A program made the position numbers and the translations under genes. From contig NZ_CP141179.1 of NCBI RefSeq assembly GCF_035599575.1, positions 682,001 through 746,000 of the forward strand: a stretch of 64,000 nt of DNA. Reading direction: 5' to 3'. This stretch comes from Roseovarius sp. Pro17. GTDB taxonomy: Bacteria; Pseudomonadota; Alphaproteobacteria; Rhodobacterales; Rhodobacteraceae. The notes under the pieces were generated by a model. It did not search any database. It worked only from the letters and a program-made list of their open reading frames with translations, and had not been told where the DNA came from. Shown here one piece after another: positions 8,680 to 15,707 of this stretch; positions within the stretch are counted from its first letter, which is position 1, and each line of letters starts with the position of its first letter.

Positions 8680-9693
8680 ATGACAGATTATTCAAGAAAT
8701 AAGGAGGTTTTTGCGGCATCGCGCCTTTCCATTGCTCCGATGATGGATTGGACTGACCGCCATTGTCGTCATTTGCATCGGCTGCTTAGCCGCCGGGTTT
8801 TGCTATATACTGAGATGGTGACCGCGCCAGCGCTGGTGCGCGGAGGCGCGTTGCATCTGCTTGAGCATGGTCCGGGCGAGCATCCGGTCGCGTTGCAGCT
8901 GGGTGGATCGGACCCGGTCGAGTTGGCGCAGGCGGCACGGCTGGGCGCGGAGGCCGGCTATGACGAAATCAACCTGAATGTTGGCTGCCCCAGCGACCGG
9001 GTTCAATCGGGCACGTTCGGGGCGGTGCTGATGAAATCGCCCGCCCGCGTGGCCCAATGTTGCGCCGCGATGCGCGCCGCCGTCGACGTTCCGGTAACGG
9101 TCAAGTGTCGGATCGGCGTCGACGATCAGACCCCGCATGAGGTGCTGCCGCACTTTATCCAAGAGGTGGTCGCGGCAGGCGTCACGCGCCTGACGATCCA
9201 TGCGCGGATGGCGTGGTTGGAGGGGCTCAGCCCCAAGGAGAACCGCGATATTCCGCCGCTGGATTACGCGCTGGTGCATGAGATGAAAGCGCGCTTTCCC
9301 GCGCTGCACCTGTCGGTCAATGGCGGCATCGACAGTCTGGAGGCGGTGCAGAGCCACCTGAGCGCAGGCATGGACGGCGTAATGGTCGGGCGCGCGGCCT
9401 ATCACTCACCTGCGCAGATCCTCTGCGCCGCCGACCGTCTGATCTTTGGCGAAACCACGCCCGACAGCACGCCCGAGGGTGCCGCGCGCGCCATGATGGA
9501 CTATGCCGAGTTGCATCTGGTGGCGGGTGGTCGGTTGAACCAGATCACGCGCCATATGCTGGGACTCTTTGCCGGACGGCCCGGCGCGCGGGCATGGCGG
9601 CGCATGTTGTCGGAGGGCGCGCATCTGCCTGGCGCGGGGCCAGAACTGATCGAGGCCGCGCTTGGACTGGTCGAGGACGTGCAGGCCGCCTAA
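8680..9693 (+). CDS. dusA: tRNA-dihydrouridine synthase A
   Basis: FMN-dependent enzyme that reduces uridine to dihydrouridine in the D-loop of tRNA using NADPH. The length of 337 residues is normal for DusA. Visible features are SIAPMMDWTDRHCRHLHRL near the N-terminus, NLNVGCPSDRVQ with catalytic Cys103, KCRIGVDD, and TIHARMAWL and SVNGGI in the TIM barrel with the HAR phosphate-binding loop. The first 14 or so residues are encoded by AT-richer DNA than the rest, as expected if an integrated element rebuilt the 5' end. The integrase remnant lies immediately upstream. Confidence 0.95.
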   Translation: MTDYSRNKEVFAASRLSIAPMMDWTDRHCRHLHRLLSRRVLLYTEMVTAPALVRGGALHLLEHGPGEHPVALQLGGSDPVELAQAARLGAEAGYDEINLNVGCPSDRVQSGTFGAVLMKSPARVAQCCAAMRAAVDVPVTVKCRIGVDDQTPHEVLPHFIQEVVAAGVTRLTIHARMAWLEGLSPKENRDIPPLDYALVHEMKARFPALHLSVNGGIDSLEAVQSHLSAGMDGVMVGRAAYHSPAQILCAADRLIFGETTPDSTPEGAARAMMDYAELHLVAGGRLNQITRHMLGLFAGRPGARAWRRMLSEGAHLPGAGPELIEAALGLVEDVQAA

Positions 9694-9720
9694 AATCCGT
9701 TTGCAGCCACGCGGCAAAAC

Positions 9721-9753
9721 GCCCACAACATCGAAGGGTGTGTGGGCCTTTTC
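9721..9753 (+). terminator. Probable intrinsic terminator after dusA
   Basis: A 7-bp stem (gcccaca / tgtgggc) with a 13-base loop is followed by ccttttct and a second T run shortly after. It lies 28 bases past the dusA stop and 71 bases before the next start. Confidence 0.55.
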
Positions 9754-9823
9754 TATTTTTCCCGACTCGGAAAAAACGTAAAACGCGTCGGTCTTCGCCC
9801 AATTACTTGCAGGAGACGTCGCC

Positions 9824-10648
9824 ATGCCCGATCCCTCCCTACTGCTGGCCATGACGGCGATGCTGCTGGCCATCGGCGCCTTTGCGGGCGTGTTGGCGGG
9901 CCTTTTGGGTGTTGGCGGCGGGATCATTCTGGTCCCTGCGTTCTTCTTTGCATTCAAGACGCTGGGCTATGGCGGCCCGCAACTGATGCAAGTGTGCCTC
10001 GCCACGTCATTGGCGACGATCATCGTAACCTCCGTGCGCTCGGTGCTGTCGCATCACCGCAAGGGGGCGGTCAATTGGGACATTCTGCGCACATGGGCGC
10101 CGGGCATCGCCATCGGCGCGGTGCTGGGGGTGGTCGTGGCGGCAAGCCTGCGTTCGGGGACGTTGCAGGGCATCTTCGGCATCCTCGCCTTGTGTGTCGG
10201 AATTTATATGACCTTGGGGCGCACGCATTGGCGACTGGGCGAAGTCATGCCCGGCCCGCTTGCGCGCTCTCTCATGTCGCCGGTCGTTGGCTTTCTTTCG
10301 GTGTTGATGGGCATCGGCGGGGGCAGCTTTGGCGTGCCTTTGATGAGCCTGCATGACGTGCCGATCCACCGCGCTGTCGCCACTGCGGCAGGTTTTGGCG
10401 CTGCCATTGCGGTGCCGTCGGTCATCGGCTTCCTGTTGCTGGATATCGCGCCAGCGGGGCGTCCGCCCTTTACCGTCGGTGCGGTAAACGGACCCGCTTT
10501 TCTCATCGTCATCGCGATGACGCTGCTGACCGCGCCGCTGGGCGTGAGGCTGGCCCATGCGATGGACCCCAAACCGCTAAAGCGCGTGTTCGGCATTTTT
10601 CTGACGTTGATCGCGCTTAACATGCTGCGCAAGTCGCTGGGCTGGTGA
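9824..10648 (+). CDS. TauE/SafE family sulfite/sulfonate exporter-like permease
   Basis: Integral membrane protein of 274 residues in the TauE/SafE (DUF81) family, whose members export sulfite, sulfoacetate or similar anions. Two homologous halves are visible, each with a glycine-rich signature: GVLAGLLGVGGGIILVPAFF near the N-terminus and GFLSVLMGIGGGSFGVPLMS in the second half. About eight helices are predicted. The ATG has AGGAG nine bases upstream. The next gene overlaps its stop by four bases, so the two are translationally coupled. The substrate cannot be told; no taurine or thiosulfate genes are adjacent. Confidence 0.85.
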   Translation: MPDPSLLLAMTAMLLAIGAFAGVLAGLLGVGGGIILVPAFFFAFKTLGYGGPQLMQVCLATSLATIIVTSVRSVLSHHRKGAVNWDILRTWAPGIAIGAVLGVVVAASLRSGTLQGIFGILALCVGIYMTLGRTHWRLGEVMPGPLARSLMSPVVGFLSVLMGIGGGSFGVPLMSLHDVPIHRAVATAAGFGAAIAVPSVIGFLLLDIAPAGRPPFTVGAVNGPAFLIVIAMTLLTAPLGVRLAHAMDPKPLKRVFGIFLTLIALNMLRKSLGW

Positions 10649-11430
10649 GCGCGTTTTTGCAAAAGGGCTGGGCGCGGTTCGGCCATGACGCGGGCGTCGC
10701 AGCTTGGGCAGATGCCGCGCGCAACGCCGCCTTGCGGCGCATGGCTGAGCCTGCCCACCGCGCCGCGAGGGTGCAATGCGGCGGCACATGGTTTGTCGGG
10801 GTTGATACGCTGCCCAACGACGCGCGCGGCGCCGTGGAGGGCAGTGGTCCGCTGAGCGGGCCTGGCTATGACGCGGCGCGCGCGCTCTATGGCGATCTGC
10901 CGCTGCATTCGGGGCAGGTGTCGGTCACCTGGCCCGGCTATCCCCAGCCGCGCAAGGGCGAGGGGGAGGCAGCAGCGCGCTACCGTACCCGGCGCGATGC
11001 CGCGCATGTCGATGGCCTGCTGGCCGTGGGCGACACCCGGGCGCGGATGCTAAAGGAAAGGCACGCCTACATTCTAGGCCTGCCGCTGACCGACGTGGGC
11101 GACGGGGCCAGCCCGCTGGTCGCGTGGGAGGGCAGTCACGAGGTGATGCGCGCCGCCTTTGCTACCGCGCTGGAGGGCGTGCCACCAGCAGACTGGGGCG
11201 CGGTGGATCTGACGGAAATTTACAAGACGACCCGTCGCGAGGTGTTCGAACGCTGCGCACGCGTCGAGTTGCCCGCGCAGCCGGGCGAGGCGGTGCTGAT
11301 GCATCGTCTGGCGCTGCACGGGGTAGCACCTTGGCAGGAGGGCGCAGAGGCGCCGCCGGAGGGGCGCATGATTGCATATTTTCGCCCTGAATTTATAGGG
11401 CAGGGGCCTGATTGGTTGAGCGCACTCTGA
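10645..11430 (+). CDS. Probable Fe(II)/2-oxoglutarate oxygenase-like protein
   Basis: A 261-residue protein starting at GTG within the stop of the TauE-type gene (4-base overlap). It resembles the phytanoyl-CoA dioxygenase/PhyH fold by pattern: HVD at 121-123 as the metal-binding HxD, His225 in RLALHGVAP as the distal metal ligand, and Arg241 or Arg247 in GRMIAYFRPEF as a candidate 2-oxoglutarate anchor. These are ordered and spaced as in the family. No signal peptide. The substrate is unknown; coupling to a possible sulfonate exporter may hint at small organic acids, but that is speculation. Confidence 0.6.
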   Translation: MSAFLQKGWARFGHDAGVAAWADAARNAALRRMAEPAHRAARVQCGGTWFVGVDTLPNDARGAVEGSGPLSGPGYDAARALYGDLPLHSGQVSVTWPGYPQPRKGEGEAAARYRTRRDAAHVDGLLAVGDTRARMLKERHAYILGLPLTDVGDGASPLVAWEGSHEVMRAAFATALEGVPPADWGAVDLTEIYKTTRREVFERCARVELPAQPGEAVLMHRLALHGVAPWQEGAEAPPEGRMIAYFRPEFIGQGPDWLSAL

Positions 11431-11481
11431 AGAGAGCGCACTCTGAAGAGGCTGGGGCGCGCTTGCTGGCCACTTGGCCCG

Positions 11482-11742
11482 TTATTTGCCGCGCTTCAGT
11501 CGCGCCGCGCGCCCCCCGCGCCGCTTGCGCAAAAGGCCCGCGCGATCTGGCAGCTCTTCCATGATCGCAGTCCGCTCGCCGTCGGTCATCTTTGACCAGC
11601 CGGTGATCTCGTCGATGCTGCGTAGGCAGCCGGTGCATATGCGCTCTTCGGGGTGGACCACGCAGATCTGGATGCAGGGCGATTGCACCTCATCGCGGGT
11701 CCATATTGGCGGCTCGCCCGAATTGCCTTGTCCGTCCATCAT
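11482..11742 (-). CDS. DUF1289 family protein
   Basis: An 86-residue protein with the DUF1289 Cys pattern: SPCIQICVVHPEERICTGC, four cysteines probably holding a metal, then the usual helix IDEITGWSKMTDGER. A long basic C-terminus (RKRRGGRAARLKRGK) follows and may bind nucleic acid. The start ATG at 11742 (a second ATG follows directly) has GAGGAG eight bases upstream and overlaps the ruvX stop by four bases, so it is the third gene of ccmI-ruvX-DUF1289. The function of the family is not established. Confidence 0.85.
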   Translation of the reverse strand: MMDGQGNSGEPPIWTRDEVQSPCIQICVVHPEERICTGCLRSIDEITGWSKMTDGERTAIMEELPDRAGLLRKRRGGRAARLKRGK

Positions 11743-12215
11743 CGCGCGCTCCTCATGTGACCGATCCGGTCCAGCACCCCTTGCAGGATATACGATGCGG
11801 CGATGTTGTCGATAACCTCGGCGCGACGCTTGCGAGACGTATCCGCCTCCAAAAGCGCGCGTTCGGCCGCGACCGTGGACAGACGCTCGTCCCAATAGCC
11901 GATGGGCAGGTCCGTGAGGCGGCTGAGGTTGCGCGCAAATGCACGGGTTGACTGACAGCGCGGACCCTCGCTGCCATCCATGTTGCGCGGCAGGCCAAGG
12001 ATGATGCCACCGATGCGCCGATCCATCACAATATCCAACAATCGTGCGGCATCGACGCCAAATTTCTTGCGTCGCACGGTCTCGTGCGGGCTGGCGATCG
12101 ACCAAAGCGCGTCGGACACCGCGACACCAATCGTCTTGTCGCCCAGATCGAGCCCCATGAGGGCCTGCATCGGGGGCAATTCGGCGGTAAAATCGGCTAT
12201 ATCCTCGTGGATCAC
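11739..12215 (-). CDS. ruvX: Holliday junction resolvase-like protein RuvX/YqgF
   Basis: RNase H-fold nuclease family protein of 158 residues, linked to 16S rRNA 5'-end processing in E. coli. GLDLGDKTIGVAVSD near residue 21 carries the first catalytic Asp, GLPRNMDGSEGP is the middle motif, and WDERLSTVAAERAL carries the conserved acidic residue. The start is GTG, overlapping the ccmI stop by four bases (GTGA). The gene downstream overlaps by four as well, so the three are translationally coupled. Confidence 0.92.
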   Translation of the reverse strand: MIHEDIADFTAELPPMQALMGLDLGDKTIGVAVSDALWSIASPHETVRRKKFGVDAARLLDIVMDRRIGGIILGLPRNMDGSEGPRCQSTRAFARNLSRLTDLPIGYWDERLSTVAAERALLEADTSRKRRAEVIDNIAASYILQGVLDRIGHMRSAR

Positions 12216-13480
12216 TGCGCGGTCTCGCTCGGGTCCGTCTCATTGGTGTTCAGTCCCGCGCCGTCCGCCGCCTCGCGCAGCAGGGCCAGCGCGTCTGGTT
12301 GCTCTGCGAACGTCGCCCGCGCCTCTGTCCAAATCGCGTCGGCGCGGTCCGTTTCGCCCAGAACCCCCAAGGCGGTGATCAGTCGCGCCCAATCCTGTGG
12401 CGGTCCGCCCTCATCGGCGAGGCGTGCCATCAACCCCTCGACCATCGAGCGGATGAACGCCTGACGACCCTCGTCGGTCATCCCCTCGGCGTCTTCGATC
12501 TGCTCGGCTGTCGGGCCGTTGGCCTGCGGGGAGGTTTGCGGGGCATCTGGCAACGTATACCGGATACCTGCGCGCGTGGCGGCGTCGCCGATCCGCTCGC
12601 GCAATGGCATGATCCAGGCGGCGTCCGCGGGGCTGTCCTCCAACAATTCCCTCCACGTACGAAAGGCGGCGTCGGGGCGATCGACCTGTGCATAATAGAG
12701 CCCAAGGTAATAGCGCGCCTCGGGTAGGCCGGGGTTCAGCAACAGGGCGGCGCGCAGGCTGGTCTCGGCCTCGGACGATACATAGCCGCCTGCCGCAGTG
12801 ATCATCAGATCGGCAAGAAAGGCATGATCGGCGGCGACAGCGGCATTGCCCTTGATCTCGATCAGCCGGGCCTGCGCGCGCCGCGCTGCACGTGTGTTTC
12901 CGAGGCTTGCCTCGTTACGTGCCAGCAGCATCAGGCCGCGCACGTCGTCCGGGCGCGTCTCGATGGCGGCGCGCAGCTGCGTCATCAACTGGGCGAAATC
13001 CTCAGACGGGATTACAGGCCGTTCGTCAGGACCGAAACGCGCCTCGGCCTCCTGCTGATCCAGCCGCTCACCACGGGCCATATCCGACGCAGCGAGGCGC
13101 TCGGCGCGCGGTAGGTCCCGATAGCCCGGCGCACCCAAGCTCAGATAGCCCGCAATTGCGCCACCCGTCACCACCGCTACCAGCAATGCAGCTAATATCG
13201 CACCTGCGCGGCGCGGCTGCCCGCCGTCTACGCCGTAAGCCTGCACTTGTGCATCTGCGGCCAGAATACGGCGCGACACTTCGGCGCGCAGGCGCCCGGC
13301 CTCGCCCTCGGTAATCGTGCCGCGCGCCAGATCCTTATCGACGTCCCGCAGTTGGACGCGGTAAATCCCAATATCATAGGCCGCAGGCGGCGCTGCGCTG
13401 GCCCGCCCGCGCATCAGCGTGGCGGCGATCAGCGCGCTCGTTCCCAGCGCCAGCGCGGCGGCGACGATCCAGAACATCAT
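12212..13480 (-). CDS. ccmI: Cytochrome c-type biogenesis protein CcmI
   Basis: Inner-membrane chaperone that holds apocytochrome c for heme attachment by CcmFH. It has 422 residues from ATG 13480 (MMFWIVAAALALG); the frame is open further upstream, but that part is polar and not family-like. It has two membrane helices (about 2-20 and 95-115), with a short loop RVQLRDVDKDLARGTI between them typical of CcmI, then a periplasmic TPR domain (about 190-400) with AEARYYLGLYYAQVDRPDAA as a clear repeat. It heads the operon with ruvX. No other ccm genes are in the window. Confidence 0.88.
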   Translation of the reverse strand: MMFWIVAAALALGTSALIAATLMRGRASAAPPAAYDIGIYRVQLRDVDKDLARGTITEGEAGRLRAEVSRRILAADAQVQAYGVDGGQPRRAGAILAALLVAVVTGGAIAGYLSLGAPGYRDLPRAERLAASDMARGERLDQQEAEARFGPDERPVIPSEDFAQLMTQLRAAIETRPDDVRGLMLLARNEASLGNTRAARRAQARLIEIKGNAAVAADHAFLADLMITAAGGYVSSEAETSLRAALLLNPGLPEARYYLGLYYAQVDRPDAAFRTWRELLEDSPADAAWIMPLRERIGDAATRAGIRYTLPDAPQTSPQANGPTAEQIEDAEGMTDEGRQAFIRSMVEGLMARLADEGGPPQDWARLITALGVLGETDRADAIWTEARATFAEQPDALALLREAADGAGLNTNETDPSETAQ

Positions 13481-13710
13481 GGCGTCTCTCCTGCTATCGA
13501 TGCCCACATAACTGCGCCGCGCCCCCGGTGGAAGAGGCGATACGCGCCGTTGATGTCGCACCTGCGTGTGGACCCCCGTAGATAGGCGGCGCATTGTCGC
13601 AAATCGTGCATTCACCGCCGCACCGCGTATGTTGCAGAATTGGCTTTGGCCGCATACCGTACATAATCCCGACGCATATCAGCGAATCCATCACCAGAGT
13701 GAGACCGCGC

Positions 13711-14955
13711 ATGAAACGCTACTCAGCCTTCGCCGTTGCCCGTGAGGCGCTACGCAACCACACAGGATGGGAGCGGGCATGGGCCTCGCCCGAGCCGAAA
13801 AAGAAATACGACGTCATCATCGTCGGCGCGGGTGGTCATGGTCTGGCCACCGCATATTACCTTGGCAAAAACTTCGGCATCACAAATGTCGCGGTGCTGG
13901 AAAAGGGTTGGCTGGGCGGCGGCAACACAGGCCGCAACACCACCATCATCCGCTCGAACTACCTTCAGGATGCGTCCGCTGCGATCTACGAAAAGGCGCG
14001 CTCGCTGTACGAGACGATGAGTCAGGACCTGAACTACAACGTCATGTTTAGCCCACGAGGCGTGATGATGCTGGCACAGACGCAGGGCGAGGTGCGCGGG
14101 TATGAGCGCACGGCGCATGCCAATGCCCTTCAAGGCGTCAAGACTGAATACATCGGCCCCCAGCGGGTCAAGCAGCTGGTCCCGATCATCAACATCGACG
14201 GCCCGCGCTATCCTGTCCTCGGCGCGATCTGGCAGGCACGCGCCGGCACGGCCCGCCACGACGCGGTCGCATGGGGCTATGCCCGTGCTTGCAGTGACAT
14301 GGGCATGCACATCATCCAGAAATGCGAAGTCACCGGGATCGAGCAGTCTGGCGGTAAGGTGACGGGCGTCAACACCAATCGCGGCACCATCGGCTGTGAC
14401 AAGCTGGGCGTCGTCGTCGCGGGCCATTCGGGCCACCTCGCCGATATGGCCGGCTTCCGCCTGCCCATTGAATCCGTATCACTTCAGGCGCTGGTCAGCG
14501 AGCCGATCAAACCCTGCATGGATGTGGTCGTCATGGCCAACACCGTGCACGGCTATATGAGCCAGTCCGACAAGGGCGAGATGGTCATCGGTGGCGGCAC
14601 CGACGGCTACAATAACTACACTCAGCGCGGCGCCTTCCATCATATCGAGGAAACCGTGCGCGCGCTGGTCGAGACGTTCCCGATGGTCGCGCGTCTGAAA
14701 ATGCTGCGCCAGTGGGGCGGCATTGTCGATGTCACCGGCGACCGCTCGCCGATCCTCAGCAAAACCCCCGTCGACGGCATGTTCGTCAACTGCGGCTGGG
14801 GCACTGGTGGGTTCAAGGCGATCCCCGGTTCTGGCTGGGGCTTTGCCGAACTGATGGCCAAGGGCCAATCACCGCTGACCGACGCGTTCGGACTAAACCG
14901 CTTCTACGAGGGCCGCTTTATTGACGAGTCGGTCGCGGCAGGCGTGGCGCACTGA
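13711..14955 (+). CDS. soxB: Sarcosine oxidase subunit beta
   Basis: Catalytic subunit of heterotetrameric sarcosine oxidase, which oxidises N-methylglycine to glycine. It has 414 residues starting at MKRYSAFAVAREA. The FAD-binding dinucleotide fold is VIIVGAGGHGLATAYYL at 35-51. ARAGTARHDAVAWGY contains His183, which by position matches the histidine that carries the covalent FMN in characterised enzymes. The C-terminal GWGTGGFKAIPGSG closes over the flavin. An upstream in-frame extension to 13594 is unlikely because it crosses divergent promoter DNA. It is the first gene of the soxB-ORF-D-A-G operon, divergent from ccmI. Confidence 0.96.
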   Translation: MKRYSAFAVAREALRNHTGWERAWASPEPKKKYDVIIVGAGGHGLATAYYLGKNFGITNVAVLEKGWLGGGNTGRNTTIIRSNYLQDASAAIYEKARSLYETMSQDLNYNVMFSPRGVMMLAQTQGEVRGYERTAHANALQGVKTEYIGPQRVKQLVPIINIDGPRYPVLGAIWQARAGTARHDAVAWGYARACSDMGMHIIQKCEVTGIEQSGGKVTGVNTNRGTIGCDKLGVVVAGHSGHLADMAGFRLPIESVSLQALVSEPIKPCMDVVVMANTVHGYMSQSDKGEMVIGGGTDGYNNYTQRGAFHHIEETVRALVETFPMVARLKMLRQWGGIVDVTGDRSPILSKTPVDGMFVNCGWGTGGFKAIPGSGWGFAELMAKGQSPLTDAFGLNRFYEGRFIDESVAAGVAH

Positions 14956-15019
14956 TGGGGAACTTTATCTTACATTGCGGCGTTGGCCCGACTAAGTGCA
15001 TTTCCAATGGAGATATATC

Positions 15020-15226
15020 GTGTCCGACCAACAACCGAACTCGAATTCCAACAACAGCTTTCTTGCCTTTGTCGTCGGCGGCCTTCTGGTCGCGGTCGCT
15101 GTACTGGGCTGGCTGTTCTACAGCAGCGCCGAAGACAGCAACGATGTCAACATCTCGATCGAGGGCGCTGGCGAAGGTGCCAGCGAAGCTGCGGACGCTA
15201 TTGAGGGCGCCGTTAACAACGAATAA
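15020..15226 (+). CDS. Small single-helix membrane protein between soxB and soxD
   Basis: A 68-residue protein read from GTG 15020, preceded by GGAG nine bases upstream. It has a polar Asn/Ser-rich N-terminus, one hydrophobic helix (FLAFVVGGLLVAVAVLGWLF at about 14-33), and an acidic Ala/Glu/Gly tail. No named domain. It is followed by a terminator-like hairpin. Position suggests a membrane-linked accessory of the sarcosine oxidase operon, but there is no direct evidence. Confidence 0.6.
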   Translation: MSDQQPNSNSNNSFLAFVVGGLLVAVAVLGWLFYSSAEDSNDVNISIEGAGEGASEAADAIEGAVNNE

Positions 15227-15254
15227 CGGATTCTATCATTCCATTCTGCAAATC

Positions 15255-15284
15255 GGGCGGCGCCTTTCGGCGCGCGCCCTTTTT
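15255..15284 (+). terminator. Intrinsic terminator or attenuator inside the sox operon
   Basis: A GC-rich hairpin (gggcg-gcgcc-tttc-ggcgc-gcgccc) with five Ts directly after it. It lies between the small membrane ORF and soxD, 33 bases before soxD. It would lower or gate expression of soxDAG relative to soxB. Confidence 0.65.
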
Positions 15285-15316
15285 GCATTGGCCGAACCTA
15301 CTACGGAGATAGTCAC

Positions 15317-15646
15317 ATGCTGATCCTGACCTGCCCCTGCTGCGGCGTGACCGGCGAGGAAACCGAATTTCACGGCGGCGGCGAGGCGCATCTGAAGCGT
15401 TTCGGCCCCGGCTCTGCCGACGGGGATTTTCATGACTACCTCTTCTCCAAGGTGAACCCCAAGGGCGTCCATCTGGAACGCTGGCGCCACAATAACGGTT
15501 GCGGCAAGTGGTTTCACGCTGCCCGCGACACTGTCACGCTGGAAATCTTTGGCACCTATCCGGCACAGACGCTAGAGCCGCCGCAGGATATCAAGGACGC
15601 GATCAAAGCCAAGCGTCCCGGCTGGTCGTGGAGGGAGTTCGCATGA
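15317..15646 (+). CDS. soxD: Sarcosine oxidase subunit delta
   Basis: Small zinc-binding subunit of heterotetrameric sarcosine oxidase, 109 residues. The zinc ligands expected from the Corynebacterium enzyme are visible: Cys6 and Cys9 in CPCC, and His58 and Cys62 in RHNNGCGKWF. The ATG is preceded by GGAG (15305-15308) eight bases upstream. Followed 61 bases later by soxA. Confidence 0.95.
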   Translation: MLILTCPCCGVTGEETEFHGGGEAHLKRFGPGSADGDFHDYLFSKVNPKGVHLERWRHNNGCGKWFHAARDTVTLEIFGTYPAQTLEPPQDIKDAIKAKRPGWSWREFA

Positions 15647-15707
15647 TCTTTCACCGTTCTGAAATTACTCGAAATTCAAACCTAACCATCGGCGCGGGGG
15701 CAATGGC

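Noticed and set aside
11753..12243. Long leftward frames extending DUF1289 and ruvX upstream
   Set aside because: The internal ATG and GTG starts with ribosome sites and 4-base overlaps define the real genes; the extensions are shadows of the upstream gene.
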